Below, one piece after another: positions 9,901-18,434 of a stretch of DNA of 64,000 nucleotides. Numbering within the stretch: position 1 is the first letter of the stretch; each line of letters opens with the position of its first letter. Source of the stretch: Pseudomarimonas salicorniae (GTDB lineage Bacteria > Pseudomonadota > Gammaproteobacteria > Xanthomonadales > Xanthomonadaceae); assembly GCF_023156535.1 (NCBI RefSeq), contig NZ_JALNMH010000008.1, positions 186,001 to 250,000 on the forward strand, written 5' to 3'. The notes beneath the pieces were generated by a model. That model worked only from the letters and a program-made list of their open reading frames with translations, did no database searches and was not told the DNA's origin. A program made the position numbers and the translations under genes.

Positions 9901-10493
9901 AACCATTCCTTGCGCAGCTTGGCGAGTTCGGCCTCGCCGAGCACGCCATCCTCGATGGCGCTGAGCACACGACCGATGGCGATCTCATCGCCGATCGGCG
10001 GCACGCTGGCCTCGCGCGCGGCCGATCCGCCCGTCTCGCGGGCGTCGGCGGCGCGCTTGACCACGTCCTCGATCATCTCGACCAGGCCCATCTTCATGCC
10101 GTCATTGGGGTGGTAGATGCGCTCGACGCCGTAGGCCTGCAGCTCGCGGATCTCCTCCGGCGTGATCGTGCCGCCACCGCCGCCGAACACGCGGATGTGG
10201 CCGGCGCCGCGCTCCTTCAGCATGTCGACCATGTACTTGAAGTACTCGACATGGCCGCCCTGGTAGCTGGACAGGGCGATGGCGTCGGCATCCTCCTGCA
10301 GCGCGGCGCGGACCACGTCCTCGACGCTGCGGTTGTGGCCCAGATGCACCACTTCCGCGCCCTGCGCCTGGATCAGCCGGCGCATGATGTTGATAGCGGC
10401 GTCGTGGCCGTCGAACAGGCTGGCCGCGGTGACAAAGCGCAGCGGCGTGGCTTCCGGGGCGGGCTGTTCGATGCGGGTGGCGGGCGTGCTCAT
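6972..10493 (-). CDS. icmF: Fused isobutyryl-CoA mutase with G-protein chaperone domain
   Basis: IcmF uses adenosylcobalamin to interconvert isobutyryl-CoA and n-butyryl-CoA (relatives take pivalyl-/isovaleryl-CoA). The 1173 residues show the expected order: a B12-binding domain at about 20-150 with DGHDAA (28-33), a MeaI-type GTPase with P-loop GTGGAGKSS (211-219) that loads and protects the cofactor, a linker, and the TIM-barrel mutase from about residue 560 with [34 protein letters not shown] and [10 protein letters not shown]. Length and order match IcmF rather than methylmalonyl-CoA mutase. It lies 135 bases downstream of the hydroxybutyrate oligomer hydrolase gene on the same strand, suggesting a shared role in short acyl-CoA metabolism. 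An inverted repeat (TAACC...GGTTA) and TACAAT lie just upstream. Confidence 0.95.
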   Translation of the reverse strand: MSTPATRIEQPAPEATPLRFVTAASLFDGHDAAINIMRRLIQAQGAEVVHLGHNRSVEDVVRAALQEDADAIALSSYQGGHVEYFKYMVDMLKERGAGHIRVFGGGGGTITPEEIRELQAYGVERIYHPNDGMKMGLVEMIEDVVKRAADARETGGSAAREASVPPIGDEIAIGRVLSAIEDGVLGEAELAKLRKEWLLAGGKVPVVGITGTGGAGKSSVTDELINRFLQHFPEMRIGVVAVDPTRRRTGGALLGDRIRMNSLRSHRVYMRSMATRRQHVATNVVLKDCIAFMKAVGYDLIIVETAGIGQSDSEIVDLVDFPMYVMTSDYGAASQLEKIDMLDFAELVVLNKFDKRGAEDALRDVRKQWKRNRTAFTMKDEDVPVYPTIASQFNDPGVSWMFSNLCRLLREKLSARTPHCDFSPNIDTALKEPRATVLIPGARVRYLAEIAEQGRAINRTIESQAEIADRAQSLWQALKELEDDALPKALDLFAADALQGGDRTLTTLRQRYNDAVQSLSAENLKLLREWPARLKSITDEVGEYQVRDKTIRVENYRESLSHQKVPKIAAPTYKSWGELLVFLGKENLPGHYPYTGGVYPYRRTGEDPIRMFAGEGTPERTNRRFHYLSVGQPAARLSTAFDSVTLYGEDPAPRPDIYGKIGNSGVNVPTLDDMKKLYSGFDLSAPTTSVSMTINGPAPIILALFMNTAIDQQVEKYLRADPARWAEAEKKIAAFFEGRTRPRYHGELPPTNDGLGLALLGMTGDQLVEPEIYQKIKAQTLATVRGTVQADILKEDQAQNTCIFSTEFALRMMGDIQQYFVDHKVRNFYSVSISGYHIAEAGANPISQLAFTLSNGFTIVEYYLARGMKIDDFAPNLSFFFSNGMDPEYTVIGRVARRIWARAMRERYGANERSQMMKYHIQTSGRSLHAQEIQFNDIRTTLQALYALFDNCNSLHTNAYDEAITTPTEESVRRAVAIQMIINKELGLNFCENPWQGSFIVDKLTDIVEEAVYKEFEAISERGGVLGAMDTMYQRGKIQEESLYYEHKKHDGSLPLVGVNMFLPKEHAGEVATEIELIRSTEEEKAQQIENVRGWQTNRNRLAPEGETDHAHVVEDATAEDEVHDGHGLAFLQRTARERRNVFEALMEAVKTHSLGQISHALYDVGGEYRRNM

Positions 10494-10533
10494 GGAGGGC
10501 TCCGTCGAAGGCGGGCGAAAAGACCGCGAATTG

Positions 10534-10551
10534 TAACCTGCGCAACGGTTA
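10534..10551. promoter_or_regulatory. Inverted repeat upstream of icmF
   Basis: TAACC-N8-GGTTA lies about 40 bases before the icmF start and overlaps TACAAT (minus strand, 10535-10530), which could be a -10 box. No good -35 box is present, which would fit activator-dependent transcription. Low certainty. Confidence 0.25.
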
Positions 10552-10628
10552 AGGCCCGGTGGTGAGCGCTCGGAGCACCGTACGCGGGCGTAGGGCCTGG
10601 CGGCGCGCAGCAGCCCGATCGCGTCGAC

Positions 10629-12251
10629 TCAGAGCTGGCTGAGCAGCGCGTCGAGTGCTTCCCCGGCATGCGGCAGCAGGGGTGAGAGGCCGCGGTTGTA
10701 GCCCGGCAAGGCGAGGTAGGCATCGAAGTGCGGAGCGTTTGCCGGGTAGCTCGCGGCAAGCCTCGCCCCGGCACGTCGCGCCATGCGCGCATAGGGAAGA
10801 CTCGAGAACGCCGGCGGGATCAGGCCATCGCGTTGGCCATGGATCAGCTGCACCGGCAGCGGCCCGCCGGGCGCCGCACAGCGCGTCGCAGCCATGCCGC
10901 GCATGATCCGCTGATCGCGCCCGCTGCCGTGGAGCATCCGGTGCAGGCGAACCAGCTGCTCCGCACGCGGGGCGGGGTCGACGATGCCGACCCCGGCGCC
11001 GGGCACGATTCCCGAGCCATCGCTCCACCACAGTTCGCGTTCGGCCTCGCTGCTCGGTCGCGGCTGCCCGGCCGCATCGAGGGCGGCGTAGTGGCTGCGC
11101 ATCGGCGTATCCGAGGGCGCGGCCGAGGCCAGCGCTGCGGTGTAGGTGTGGCCGGCCGCGTACCAGAAATCGAACATCGTGCTGAGCAGGGCCGAGCCCA
11201 GGGCCGCCTCAGGCCAGCCACGCCGGCGCAGGTGACGCCAGGCGCCGTGGGGCGTGACACCGGTCCAGCCCAGCGCATGCAGGGCGGCGCGGCTGGCCTC
11301 GGCGTACTGCTCGAGCGGCACCGGCGCGAAAGGCCGGACTTCGGCCACCCGCTCCTCCAGCTCGCGCACCTGCAGGGCCAGCGGCAGCCACAGTGCGGCC
11401 TCCGCCGCGTAGTCGAGAAAGCCGCGCCCCCCGTGCCGGGCCAGAACGTTGGGCGCCAGCACCACCGCGCCGTCGAAGCCTTCCGGCTGCTCGATGGCGC
11501 GCAGCACGGCGGCGCCGCCATTCGACAGGCCCAGCGCCACGCAGCGCCGCCGCTGCGAGCGCGAGGGCGTATTTCCAGGATGCAGCGCATCCAGGGCCGC
11601 CCAGCCAAAACGCATGGCCTGGCGCACGTACTCGCCCCAGTGCGCCTCCGGATTGCCGCCGGAGTGGGCATGGGCAATCAGTACGCTGTCGGGGGCGACG
11701 TCATCCAGTGACGGGCGGAACAGCTGGCGCGATGGGTCGTCGGTCATTTCCCCGAGCAGGTCCGGACCGCAGCCGCTGGCGGCGTCGAACCAGTCGGTGC
11801 CGCAGCCCTTGTCGGTGTGCACCACGGCCCAACCGCGCGGCAGCGCCCAGGCGCTGGCCAGGGCCACCGCGCCATAGACGCCCCGCGATCCGGAGGACGC
11901 GGTGACCAGCAAGCGCGGATTCGCGGGATCGAAGTGTTCGGGAACCTGCAGCATCACCCGGTGGCCGGGCGCATCGGGCGGACGCAGGTAGGCGTGCAGC
12001 TCTTGACCCGGAATCGGCTGCGACAGTGCCTCGACCAGGCCCGGATCGGGAGCGGCGAGGAAGGCGATGCCCTGCCAGTTGGCGTGCAGCGCCCGGCGCC
12101 GGCGCGCGGCGCGGTCCAGCGGGCCGGCAGGCGGCTCGATGGGCACCTGCAGCCCGGCCAGGCCGAGACCGCCGCTCAGCAGGTCGTCAGCCGCAGGTTG
12201 TTCATGCAGCGCGACCGCAACGCGCTGGCCCTCGAAATCGATCCACTCCAT
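10629..12251 (-). CDS. D-(-)-3-hydroxybutyrate oligomer hydrolase
   Basis: This alpha/beta-hydrolase cleaves soluble 3-hydroxybutyrate oligomers released during polyhydroxybutyrate breakdown. The 540-residue chain from MEWIDFEGQ shows TASSGSRGVYGAVALASAWALP, HTDKGCGTDWFD, the nucleophile motif ALGLSNGGAAVLRA (GxSxGG) and an acidic/His end (HGQRDGLIPP, NAPHFDAYL), all typical of the 3HB-oligomer hydrolase family. No signal peptide is seen at this start, so it is probably cytoplasmic. The frame stays open upstream to 12746, but that part is antisense to the 3-hydroxybutyrate dehydrogenase and is rejected. The gene diverges from that dehydrogenase with 100 bases between starts, so both halves of the pathway could share control. 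Confidence 0.88.
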   Translation of the reverse strand: MEWIDFEGQRVAVALHEQPAADDLLSGGLGLAGLQVPIEPPAGPLDRAARRRRALHANWQGIAFLAAPDPGLVEALSQPIPGQELHAYLRPPDAPGHRVMLQVPEHFDPANPRLLVTASSGSRGVYGAVALASAWALPRGWAVVHTDKGCGTDWFDAASGCGPDLLGEMTDDPSRQLFRPSLDDVAPDSVLIAHAHSGGNPEAHWGEYVRQAMRFGWAALDALHPGNTPSRSQRRRCVALGLSNGGAAVLRAIEQPEGFDGAVVLAPNVLARHGGRGFLDYAAEAALWLPLALQVRELEERVAEVRPFAPVPLEQYAEASRAALHALGWTGVTPHGAWRHLRRRGWPEAALGSALLSTMFDFWYAAGHTYTAALASAAPSDTPMRSHYAALDAAGQPRPSSEAERELWWSDGSGIVPGAGVGIVDPAPRAEQLVRLHRMLHGSGRDQRIMRGMAATRCAAPGGPLPVQLIHGQRDGLIPPAFSSLPYARMARRAGARLAASYPANAPHFDAYLALPGYNRGLSPLLPHAGEALDALLSQL

Positions 12252-12351
12252 GCCGGCATCTTGCCGGAGCCGCTGGCCGAACGTACATGGCGGCGGCGGA
12301 GCGGGCGCTGCTATCGTCCGCCGCTGTATCCGATCCGATGACGAGCAGAGC

Positions 12352-13161
12352 ATGAGTGAGCGTTTCCTCGAGGGGCGGACCGCCCTGGTGACCGGCAGCA
12401 CCTCCGGCATTGGCCTTGGCATCGCCGAGGCGCTGGGCGCGGCTGGCGCGCACGTGGCGCTGAACGGGCTGGGCGAACCGGCGCAGATCGAGGCAGCCAA
12501 GCAGCAGGTCAGCAAGGCCGGCGCCGCTGAAGTCCGCTTCGCCGCGGCCGACCTGCGCGATGCCTCGGCAATCGAAACCATGATGGCCGAGGTCGCCGCT
12601 TGGCGTGCCCCGGACATTCTGGTCAACTGTGCCGGCGTGCAGCACACCGCGGGCATCGCAGAGATGCCGGCGCAGCGCTGGGACATGCTGATCGCGATCA
12701 ACCTCAGCGCCGCCTTCCACACCATGCGCCTCGCCCTGCCCGGCATGGCCGCACGCGGCTACGGCCGGGTCCTCAACGTCGCCTCCGTGCACGGCCTGGT
12801 GGCCTCGGTAAACAAGTCGCCCTACGTCGCCAGCAAGTTCGGCCTGGTCGGACTGTCCAAGGTGGCCGCGCTGGAGTACGCACGCGCCGGCGATCGCGCA
12901 AGCGGAGGCGTCACCGTCAACTGTGTGTGTCCGGGCTGGGTGGAGACGCCGCTGATCGAGCCGCAGATCCAGGCCCGCGCCGAGGCCGCCGGCGGCGACC
13001 GCACCGCCGGCGTGCGCGACCTGCTCAGTGAAAAGCAGCCCAGCCAGCGCATGTCCCTGCCCGAGGATATCGCCGCGCTATGCCTGTTCCTCTGCCGCCG
13101 CGAGGCGCACAACATCACCGGCGCGGCCATGCCGGTCGACGGCGGCTGGACCGCGCAGTAA
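12352..13161 (+). CDS. bdhA: D-3-hydroxybutyrate dehydrogenase (SDR family)
   Basis: It oxidises D-3-hydroxybutyrate to acetoacetate with NAD+, the step after oligomer hydrolysis. The 269-residue protein has the classical SDR cofactor motif TGSTSGIG, NCAGVQ, the YVASK catalytic pair and the family-specific CPGWVETPLIEPQIQARAE plus a C-terminal PVDGGWTAQ. These match 3-hydroxybutyrate dehydrogenases rather than generic ketoreductases. I chose ATG at 12352 (MSERFLEGRTALVTG), the normal family start, over the open frame that begins near 12067. It is divergent from the oligomer hydrolase. Confidence 0.9.
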   Translation: MSERFLEGRTALVTGSTSGIGLGIAEALGAAGAHVALNGLGEPAQIEAAKQQVSKAGAAEVRFAAADLRDASAIETMMAEVAAWRAPDILVNCAGVQHTAGIAEMPAQRWDMLIAINLSAAFHTMRLALPGMAARGYGRVLNVASVHGLVASVNKSPYVASKFGLVGLSKVAALEYARAGDRASGGVTVNCVCPGWVETPLIEPQIQARAEAAGGDRTAGVRDLLSEKQPSQRMSLPEDIAALCLFLCRREAHNITGAAMPVDGGWTAQ

Positions 13162-13271
13162 CGGCGGGCCTGCTTCGCGGCAATACAAGGGTTCAGCGCA
13201 GCGAGCTCCGCTGTTCGGGAACTGGCGGGGGCAGCGCCACCGCCCGCGCATCGGCTCGGTAAGCTCTCGCC

Positions 13272-15611
13272 ATGCCCGTCCTGCCGCGCCCCCGCCTGAC
13301 CCCGCTGCGCCTCGTTCTGCTGGCCCTGCTTGGCTGGTTCGCGGGGCTCTGGGCGCTGGACCGGCTGTTCCCCCTGCCCCTGCCCGACCTTGCCAGCGAC
13401 CGCGCCACCGTGGTCGTCGATCGCCACGGCGAACCGCTGCGCGCGTTTCCCGACGAGCGCGGCGTCTGGCGCTATCCGGTCAGCCCGGCCGAGGTCTCGC
13501 CAGCCTATATCGAGGCATTGATCGGCTACGAGGATCGCCGCTTCCACTATCACGGCGGCGTCGATCCGCTGGCCCTGCTGCGTGCCGCGGGGCAGTGGCT
13601 GTGGCACGGCAAGGTCGTCTCGGGCGGATCGACCCTGAGCATGCAGGTCGCGCGGATCATCGACCCGCATCCGCGCAGCCTGACCGGCAAGCTGCGCCAG
13701 ATGGCCCGCGCGGTGCAGCTCGAATGGCATCTCGGCAAGGAGGGGATCCTCGCGCTCTATCTCAACTATGCGCCCTTCGGCGGCACCCTGGAGGGGGTCG
13801 AGGCGGCCAGCTTCGGCTACCTCGGCAAGCCTTCCTCGCGACTGTCGGACGCCGAGGCAGCCCTGCTCGCCGTGCTGCCGCAGGCGCCGAGCCGGCTGCG
13901 CCCGGATCGTCATCCGCGGCGTGCACAGCAGGCCCGGGACAAGCTGCTGCAGCGCCTGCAGGATCTCGGCGACTGGCCGGCCCAGCGGGTCGCCGCTGCC
14001 CGTCAGGAGGCGGTGGTCGCGCGCCGCCTGGTGCCGCCGATGCTCGCGCCCCTGGCCGCGGAGCGCCTTCGCCGGCAGTTCCCGCGATCCGCACGCATCG
14101 ACGCCACCCTGGACGCCGAACTGCAGCGCCGCGTCGAGGCCCAGCTGGCGGCCTGGATCCGGCGCTATCCCGAGGGCACTTCGGCGGCGGCGCTGGTGGT
14201 CCGCAGCGATACGCTCGAGGCGCTCGCCTACGTCGGCACCGCCGCGTTCGGCGACGCCACCCGCGCCGGCCACGTCGACATGCTGCGCGCCTGGCGCTCG
14301 CCGGGATCCACCCTCAAGCCCTTCATCTACGGCCTCGCCCTGGACGAGGGCCTGATCCACTCCGCATCGCTGCTGGTCGATGCGCCGCAGGATTTCGATG
14401 GCTACCGGCCGGGCAACTTCGACCAGCGGTTCAGGGGGCCCGTGGACGCCGCGCAGGCACTGCGCCTGTCGCTCAACATCCCGGCCGTAGCCCTGCTCGA
14501 CCGGCTCGGCCCGGCGCCCTGGGCCGCACGCCTTGGCCACGCCGGAGTCCGGCTGCGCCTGCCCCGCGGCACCGCCCCGCATCTGGGCATGGCGCTGGGT
14601 GCCAGCGAGGTGCGGCTCGACCAACTGGTCGGCCTGTATGCCGCCCTGCACGCGGACGGCATCGCCCGGCGGCTGCGCCTGTCCGGCGCGCAGGCCCCTG
14701 AGCCGGGGCGGCGACTGCTTTCGCCAGGCGCGGCCTGGATCGTCCGGCGAATGCTGGAGCGCAGCGAGGACGATGCCTGGTTCGACCGCGGCGGCCGGCC
14801 AGACCTGGCCGCCAAGACCGGCACCAGCTACGGCTTCCGCGACGCCTGGGCGATCGGGGCCACGCCTGCGGTCACCATCGGAGTCTGGGTCGGCCGACCG
14901 GATGGCACCCCGCTGCCCGGCCAGTTCGGTGCCGTCTCCGCCCTGCCGCTGCTGCATCGTCTGGTTGACGGCCTGCCACGTGACTGGCGCCGCGCCGCCC
15001 TGCCACGACCGGACAGCGTCGAGGACGACGTGATCTGCTGGCCGCTCGGCCGTCGGGTTCGCGACACCGATCCCGCGCACTGCCATCGCCGGTTGGAGGC
15101 CCTCATCCTCGAACAGACCGTTCCACCGAGCTTCGCACCGAAGGGTGAAGCGCAGCCCCCGCGCATCGAATCGGTGCGAATCGACAGCGTCAGTGGCCGC
15201 AGGCTGTCGGCGCTCTGCCGGGGCGTCCATCAATCGGCGCTGCACCCGGTGGCCCGATGGCCGGCGCTCGCCCTGCCCTGGCTCGACGCCGAGACCCGCC
15301 GCCGCAGCCTGCCGCCGCCCTTGTCGCCCGACTGCCTCGAGGACAGCCCTCCCCTCGAGGCCCTGGTCATCCTTGGCATCGACGCCGGCAGCCGGCTGCG
15401 CAGCCCGCCGGGCAACCCCAACGCGCCGAAGGCCAGCGTCCGCGCCAGCGGCGCCACCGGCAACGTGCGCTGGCTGCTCAACGGCCGCCTTGCCGGCGAA
15501 TCCGCCTCCAGCGAACCGCTCACCCTCAGCCTCGACCACCCAGGCCCGCAGATCCTCACCGCCCTGGATGCCACCCAGCGTTATGGGCAGGTGGAGTTCG
15601 TGGTGGAGTGA
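13272..15611 (+). CDS. pbpC: Penicillin-binding protein 1C (glycosyltransferase/transpeptidase)
   Basis: PBP1C polymerises glycan strands at the inner membrane. The 779-residue protein has a short cytoplasmic start and one anchor (about 13-30), a family 51 glycosyltransferase with catalytic Glu87 in GYEDRRFHYHGGVD and GGSTLSMQ, a transpeptidase domain with SPGSTLKPF (SxxK, Ser346-Lys349), SLN and KTGTSYGFRDAW (Lys515), and the C-terminal PBP1C domain from about residue 680. Domain order and length are normal. It starts 110 bases after bdhA and may be read from its own promoter. The partner alpha-2-macroglobulin-like gene often next to pbpC is absent here. Confidence 0.95.
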   Translation: MPVLPRPRLTPLRLVLLALLGWFAGLWALDRLFPLPLPDLASDRATVVVDRHGEPLRAFPDERGVWRYPVSPAEVSPAYIEALIGYEDRRFHYHGGVDPLALLRAAGQWLWHGKVVSGGSTLSMQVARIIDPHPRSLTGKLRQMARAVQLEWHLGKEGILALYLNYAPFGGTLEGVEAASFGYLGKPSSRLSDAEAALLAVLPQAPSRLRPDRHPRRAQQARDKLLQRLQDLGDWPAQRVAAARQEAVVARRLVPPMLAPLAAERLRRQFPRSARIDATLDAELQRRVEAQLAAWIRRYPEGTSAAALVVRSDTLEALAYVGTAAFGDATRAGHVDMLRAWRSPGSTLKPFIYGLALDEGLIHSASLLVDAPQDFDGYRPGNFDQRFRGPVDAAQALRLSLNIPAVALLDRLGPAPWAARLGHAGVRLRLPRGTAPHLGMALGASEVRLDQLVGLYAALHADGIARRLRLSGAQAPEPGRRLLSPGAAWIVRRMLERSEDDAWFDRGGRPDLAAKTGTSYGFRDAWAIGATPAVTIGVWVGRPDGTPLPGQFGAVSALPLLHRLVDGLPRDWRRAALPRPDSVEDDVICWPLGRRVRDTDPAHCHRRLEALILEQTVPPSFAPKGEAQPPRIESVRIDSVSGRRLSALCRGVHQSALHPVARWPALALPWLDAETRRRSLPPPLSPDCLEDSPPLEALVILGIDAGSRLRSPPGNPNAPKASVRASGATGNVRWLLNGRLAGESASSEPLTLSLDHPGPQILTALDATQRYGQVEFVVE

Positions 15612-15681
15612 CCGGCCCGGGTAGGGCCGCAGGGGGGCGCGAAGTGCGCCTGCGCCCCGGTCCATCTGGTGGGCCGACTTT

Positions 15682-15780
15682 CTGTGGGAGTGCCCATGGG
15701 CGCGACCGCGGAGTACCGCTCTGGCCCCGGTCTGTGGTGAATCCGATGCGCTGCGGTCGCGCCCAAGGGCGCTCCCACAG
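15682..15780. repeat. Solo copy of palindromic repeat family R1 (about 99 bases)
   Basis: The element begins TGTGGGAGTGCCCATGGGCG and ends with the near-complement GGGCGCTCCCACAG. Inside are CGACCGCGG and CTGCGGTCGCG, so nearly the whole unit can fold into one long hairpin around a CTCTGG...GGTCTGTGG centre. Six other copies are listed below. Confidence 0.85.
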
Positions 15781-15859
15781 TCGAGCCTCGTTGAATTGCG
15801 AGATTGCGGTCGAAAGAGGGCGGGATTCAGACGCGCCAGGACGGCGCGAAGCAGGCATT

Positions 15860-16060
15860 CATAGGGTGCGGCTGGCCGCACCGGGCGTACCGTCCGAACG
15901 CCCGTGTCGGTGCGTCCAAGACGCACCCTATGGGGCTTCGCTCACGCCCAACGAAGCCCGAGTGTGGGAGCGCCCTTGGGCGCGACCGCGGAAATCCACT
16001 CTGGCCGCGGTCTGTGGTGAATGCGTAGCGCTGCGGTCGCGCCCCTGGGCACTCCCACAG
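15860..16060. repeat. Composite repeat module (R2, linker, R1), copy 1
   Basis: R2 (15860-15932) starts CATAGGGTGCGGCTGGCCGC and closes with CGCACCCTATG. A palindromic linker (GGGCTTCG...CGAAGCCC) follows, then R1 (15963-16060). It runs on through a conserved spacer (GACTGCGGCAAGG, then CTGCTTTACGGCGC) into an R3 stem-loop. The whole 15612-16225 gap is repeats and holds no gene. Confidence 0.85.
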
Positions 16061-16118
16061 TTTGACTGCGGCAAGGTCTGCTTTACGGCGCAAAACGGAC
16101 CTTGCAGCACCGCTGCGT

Positions 16119-16183
16119 GTAGGAGCCAGCTTGCTGGCGATCATCCCGTCGGGGGCGCCTATCGCCAGCAAGCTGGCTCCTAC
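16119..16183. repeat. R3 stem-loop repeat, copy 1
   Basis: GTAGGAGCCAGCTTGCTGGC and its reverse complement flank a short variable centre containing GTCGGGGGCGCC. The flank TTCGGGTTCTGCGGATGG continues past the stem and recurs at other R3 copies. REP-type stem-loops with GTAGGAGC ends are well known in Pseudomonas and relatives. Confidence 0.85.
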
Positions 16184-16225
16184 ATTCGGGTTCTGCGGAT
16201 GGTCCGCTCTGCGCCCATTTTTCCC

Positions 16226-16645
16226 CTACGCCCGATAGCTCTGCAGATGGATGCTGCTTTCTGTGGCGCTGATGCCCGGGACCTTGCGGATGCGCTCGAG
16301 CACGGTCGACAGCTCGGCAAGATTCCCGACGCGGAGTTCCGCCAGAAGGTCCCAGCGGCCATTCGTATCGTGCAGGGCGGACACGCCGGGCTCGCCGAGC
16401 AGGGCGCGGACCACGCCGTGCTGTTTGCCCTCGACCGCGATGCTGGTCCAGGCGCGGATCTCGTCGGAGACGGATTCCGGGCGCAGGCGCAGGGTGTAGC
16501 CAACGATCACGCCCTCGCGCTCGAGCCGGCCGAGGCGGTTGGTCACCGTGCCGCGGGAGACGCCCAGCTTCTGAGCCAGCTCGGCCACGCTGGAGCGGGC
16601 GTTCTGCCGAAGCAGGCCGATCAGACGGTGATCGAGATCATCCAT
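16226..16645 (-). CDS. Lrp/AsnC family transcriptional regulator
   Basis: The 139-residue protein has an N-terminal helix-turn-helix (about 3-50; LDHRLIGLLRQNARSSVAELA, split as LxxLLRQNAR then KLGVSRGTVTNRLGRLE) and a C-terminal RAM ligand-binding and oligomerisation domain (about 65-139; GVSALHDTNGRWDLLAELR). Such proteins bind DNA as octamers or dimers and sense amino acids. It diverges from the ornithine cyclodeaminase gene with 141 bases between starts, so it most likely controls that gene in response to arginine, ornithine or proline, and perhaps itself. The ribosome site is weak, with AGAGGTGA too far upstream, so poorly initiated or leaderless translation is possible. Confidence 0.9.
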   Translation of the reverse strand: MDDLDHRLIGLLRQNARSSVAELAQKLGVSRGTVTNRLGRLEREGVIVGYTLRLRPESVSDEIRAWTSIAVEGKQHGVVRALLGEPGVSALHDTNGRWDLLAELRVGNLAELSTVLERIRKVPGISATESSIHLQSYRA

Positions 16646-16786
16646 CTGTACATTATGTCAATCACCTCTGACGATTCGCAAGGATACTGCCGTATAGCTG
16701 GCATTACTTCTCTTTTGCACTGACGGCTCGATCCTGACAATGGAACGCAAGCGGCGCGTCCTGCCGCTCCAACACCGGGAGATGCC

Positions 16787-17830
16787 ATGACCACCTTGCT
16801 CACCACCCACGATGTCGCCGCCATCGCCGCCCGCACCGGACTGCCCGAAATGCTCCGCCAGATGGTTCGCTATCTGGAGGCCGACTTCCGTCGCTGGCCC
16901 GAGTTCGAGAAGTCGGCGCGGCTGGCCTCGCATTCCGAGGTCGGGGTGATCGAACTGATGCCGGTGGCCGATGCCAATGAGTACAGCTTCAAGTACGTCA
17001 ACGGGCATCCCAAGAACACCCGCGAGGGCCTGCCGACGGTAATGGCCTTCGGCGTGCTGGCCGATGTGGCCACCGGCGCACCGACCCTGCTCAGCGAGCT
17101 GACCCTGACCACCGCGCTGCGCACCGCTGCCACCTCGGTGATGGCCGCCTCCGTGCTGGCCCGTCCCGATGCGCGCAGCATGGCGCTGATCGGCAACGGC
17201 GCGCAGGCCGAGTTCCAGACGCTGGCCTTCCACTATCTGCTGGGCATCGATGAGATCCGCCTGTTCGATGTCGACCAGGCGGCGACCAGCAAGCTGCTTG
17301 GCCACCTGACCCGGGTCCCCGGCCTGCGCCTGAAGGTCTGCGGCAGCACCGCCGAGGCCGTGCGCGGCGCCGACATCGTCACCACCGTCACCGCGGACAA
17401 GACCAACGCCACGATCCTGACTCCGGCGATGATCGAGCCGGGCATGCACGTCAACGGCGTGGGTGGCGACTGTCCCGGCAAGACCGAGCTGCACGCCGAG
17501 GTGCTGCGTCGAAGCCGCGTATTCGTGGAGTTCGAACCGCAGACGCGCATCGAGGGCGACCTGCAGCAGATGCCGGCGGATTTTCCGGTCACCGAGCTGT
17601 GGACCCTGCTGGTCGACCCGGCGAGCTTCCAGCGCAGCCCGGACGATGTCACCGTTTTCGACTCGGTCGGTTTCGCGCTGGAGGACTACTCCGCCCTGCG
17701 CCTGCTGCGCGACTTCGCAAGGCAGTACGGCATCGGCGAGCAGATCCCGCTGATCGCCGCACCGACCAATCCGAAGGACCTCTACGGCGAACTGCTGCGC
17801 CTGGCGCCGGCGAAGGTGCGCGCGGCCTGA
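16787..17830 (+). CDS. ocd: Ornithine cyclodeaminase
   Basis: This enzyme converts L-ornithine to L-proline and ammonia with bound NAD+. The 347-residue chain follows pseudomonad ornithine cyclodeaminase closely: KSARLASHSEVGVIELMPVAD, then YSFKYVNGHPKNT, LLSELTLTTALRTAATS, the Rossmann motif IGNGAQAEFQ, TTVTADKTNATILTP, GGDCPGKTELH and FVEFEPQTRIEG. The substrate-binding Arg/Lys set and the catalytic Asp of GGDCPGKTEL are present. GGGAG lies five bases before the ATG. The divergent Lrp regulator suggests induction by the substrate. It supports arginine/ornithine catabolism through proline. Confidence 0.93.
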   Translation: MTTLLTTHDVAAIAARTGLPEMLRQMVRYLEADFRRWPEFEKSARLASHSEVGVIELMPVADANEYSFKYVNGHPKNTREGLPTVMAFGVLADVATGAPTLLSELTLTTALRTAATSVMAASVLARPDARSMALIGNGAQAEFQTLAFHYLLGIDEIRLFDVDQAATSKLLGHLTRVPGLRLKVCGSTAEAVRGADIVTTVTADKTNATILTPAMIEPGMHVNGVGGDCPGKTELHAEVLRRSRVFVEFEPQTRIEGDLQQMPADFPVTELWTLLVDPASFQRSPDDVTVFDSVGFALEDYSALRLLRDFARQYGIGEQIPLIAAPTNPKDLYGELLRLAPAKVRAA

Positions 17831-18001
17831 TTGCGGGGCGCTGCGAAGAGCCTGACGCTCTTGGCGCCTGCGTAAACCCCTCCCAGCCTCCCCCTGCCCG
17901 CCCTGCGGGCGCGCAGGGGGGCTGCAGGCGCAGCCGGTCCGCCGTACGCGGCAAACCCTGCCGCGCGCAGCCACCCTTCCGACGTTCTGTTCGCACCGCA
18001 T

Positions 18002-18065
18002 GCAGGAGCCAGCTTGCTGGCGATCGGCCTACGGCGGGCGCTGTTCGCCAGCAAGCTGGCTCCTA
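18002..18065. repeat. R3 stem-loop repeat, copy 2
   Basis: GCAGGAGCCAGCTTGCTGGC pairs with GCCAGCAAGCTGGCTCCTAC around the centre GATCGGCCTACGGCGGGCGC. The flanks differ from the other R3 copies. Confidence 0.8.
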
Positions 18066-18110
18066 CCACAGCCTGCCCGGGCGCTTCGGAACGGCGGCGT
18101 AGTGTCGGCC

Positions 18111-18201
18111 AGAGAGGGAATCGATACGTTTGCAGGAGCAAACGTCGCGAGCGCAGCGAGTCCGAAGAACGCGGCGCAGGGATGCGTCGCGCAGCACCCG
18201 A
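18111..18201. repeat. 91-base direct repeat with a tRNA-Phe 3'-end remnant, copy 1
   Basis: This unit and the next (18276-18366) match at 89 of 91 positions by eye, 165 bases apart. With the bases just to its left it contains the last part of the tRNA-Phe gene (18106-18124, one mismatch in 19) followed by a small hairpin CGTTTGC-AGGA-GCAAACG and GC-rich sequence ending GCGTCGCGCAGCACCC. Confidence 0.8.
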
Positions 18202-18265
18202 CTCGGGGGTGAGATCGCCCAGGCTTCCTCAATCGAGGAGGCGGCGAAAGCGCAAGGATTCCGGA

Positions 18266-18366
18266 GATGGTGGCCAGGGAGGGAATCGATACGTTTGCAG
18301 GAGCAAACGTCGCGAGCGCAGCGAGTCCGAAGGACGCGGCGCAGGGATGCGTCGCGCAGCACCCGA
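18266..18366. repeat. 91-base direct repeat preceded by a perfect 24-base copy of the tRNA-Phe 3' end, copy 2
   Basis: Bases 18266-18289 equal 18433-18456, which cover the encoded CCA, the 3' acceptor strand and part of the T arm of tRNA-Phe. The shared 91-base block is 18276-18366. After the repeat the sequences diverge until the genuine tRNA. No integrase gene is nearby. Confidence 0.85.
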
Positions 18367-18434
18367 AGGGGGTGAGATGGGAACGGAGCCTCGACGGCGG
18401 AGATCGCCGGAGTGCTCAGGTCTGCTGAAGGGGA

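Larger units (their letters stand above)
17831..18434. other. 604-base intergenic repeat region between ocd and tRNA-Phe
   Basis: No gene is supported here. From left to right it holds a GC-rich stretch with a small hairpin (GCCCGC-CCT-GCGGGC near 17890), an R3 stem-loop, and two 91-base direct repeats carrying copies of the tRNA-Phe 3' end. Confidence 0.7.

Noticed and set aside
7626..10565. 979-codon open frame on the plus strand opposite icmF
   Set aside because: It is antisense to a full-length, well-matched IcmF. Its product is a low-complexity mix of Val, Leu, Ala, His and Asp, as expected from the complement of GC-ending codons.
12822..15926. 1034-codon open frame on the minus strand opposite pbpC
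   Set aside because: Antisense shadow of PBP1C; composition is Arg/Gly/Ala-rich with no domain, and it runs into the repeats beyond.
15257..16723. 488-codon plus-strand frame after pbpC and similar frames containing VRTVRPVR or APYEC
   Set aside because: These translate the R1/R2/R3 repeats. The same peptide strings recur at each module, which marks them as repeat translations rather than genes.
17831..18434. An integrated phage or island at tRNA-Phe
   Set aside because: Only tRNA-end duplications are present; there is no integrase, phage gene or shift in gene content.
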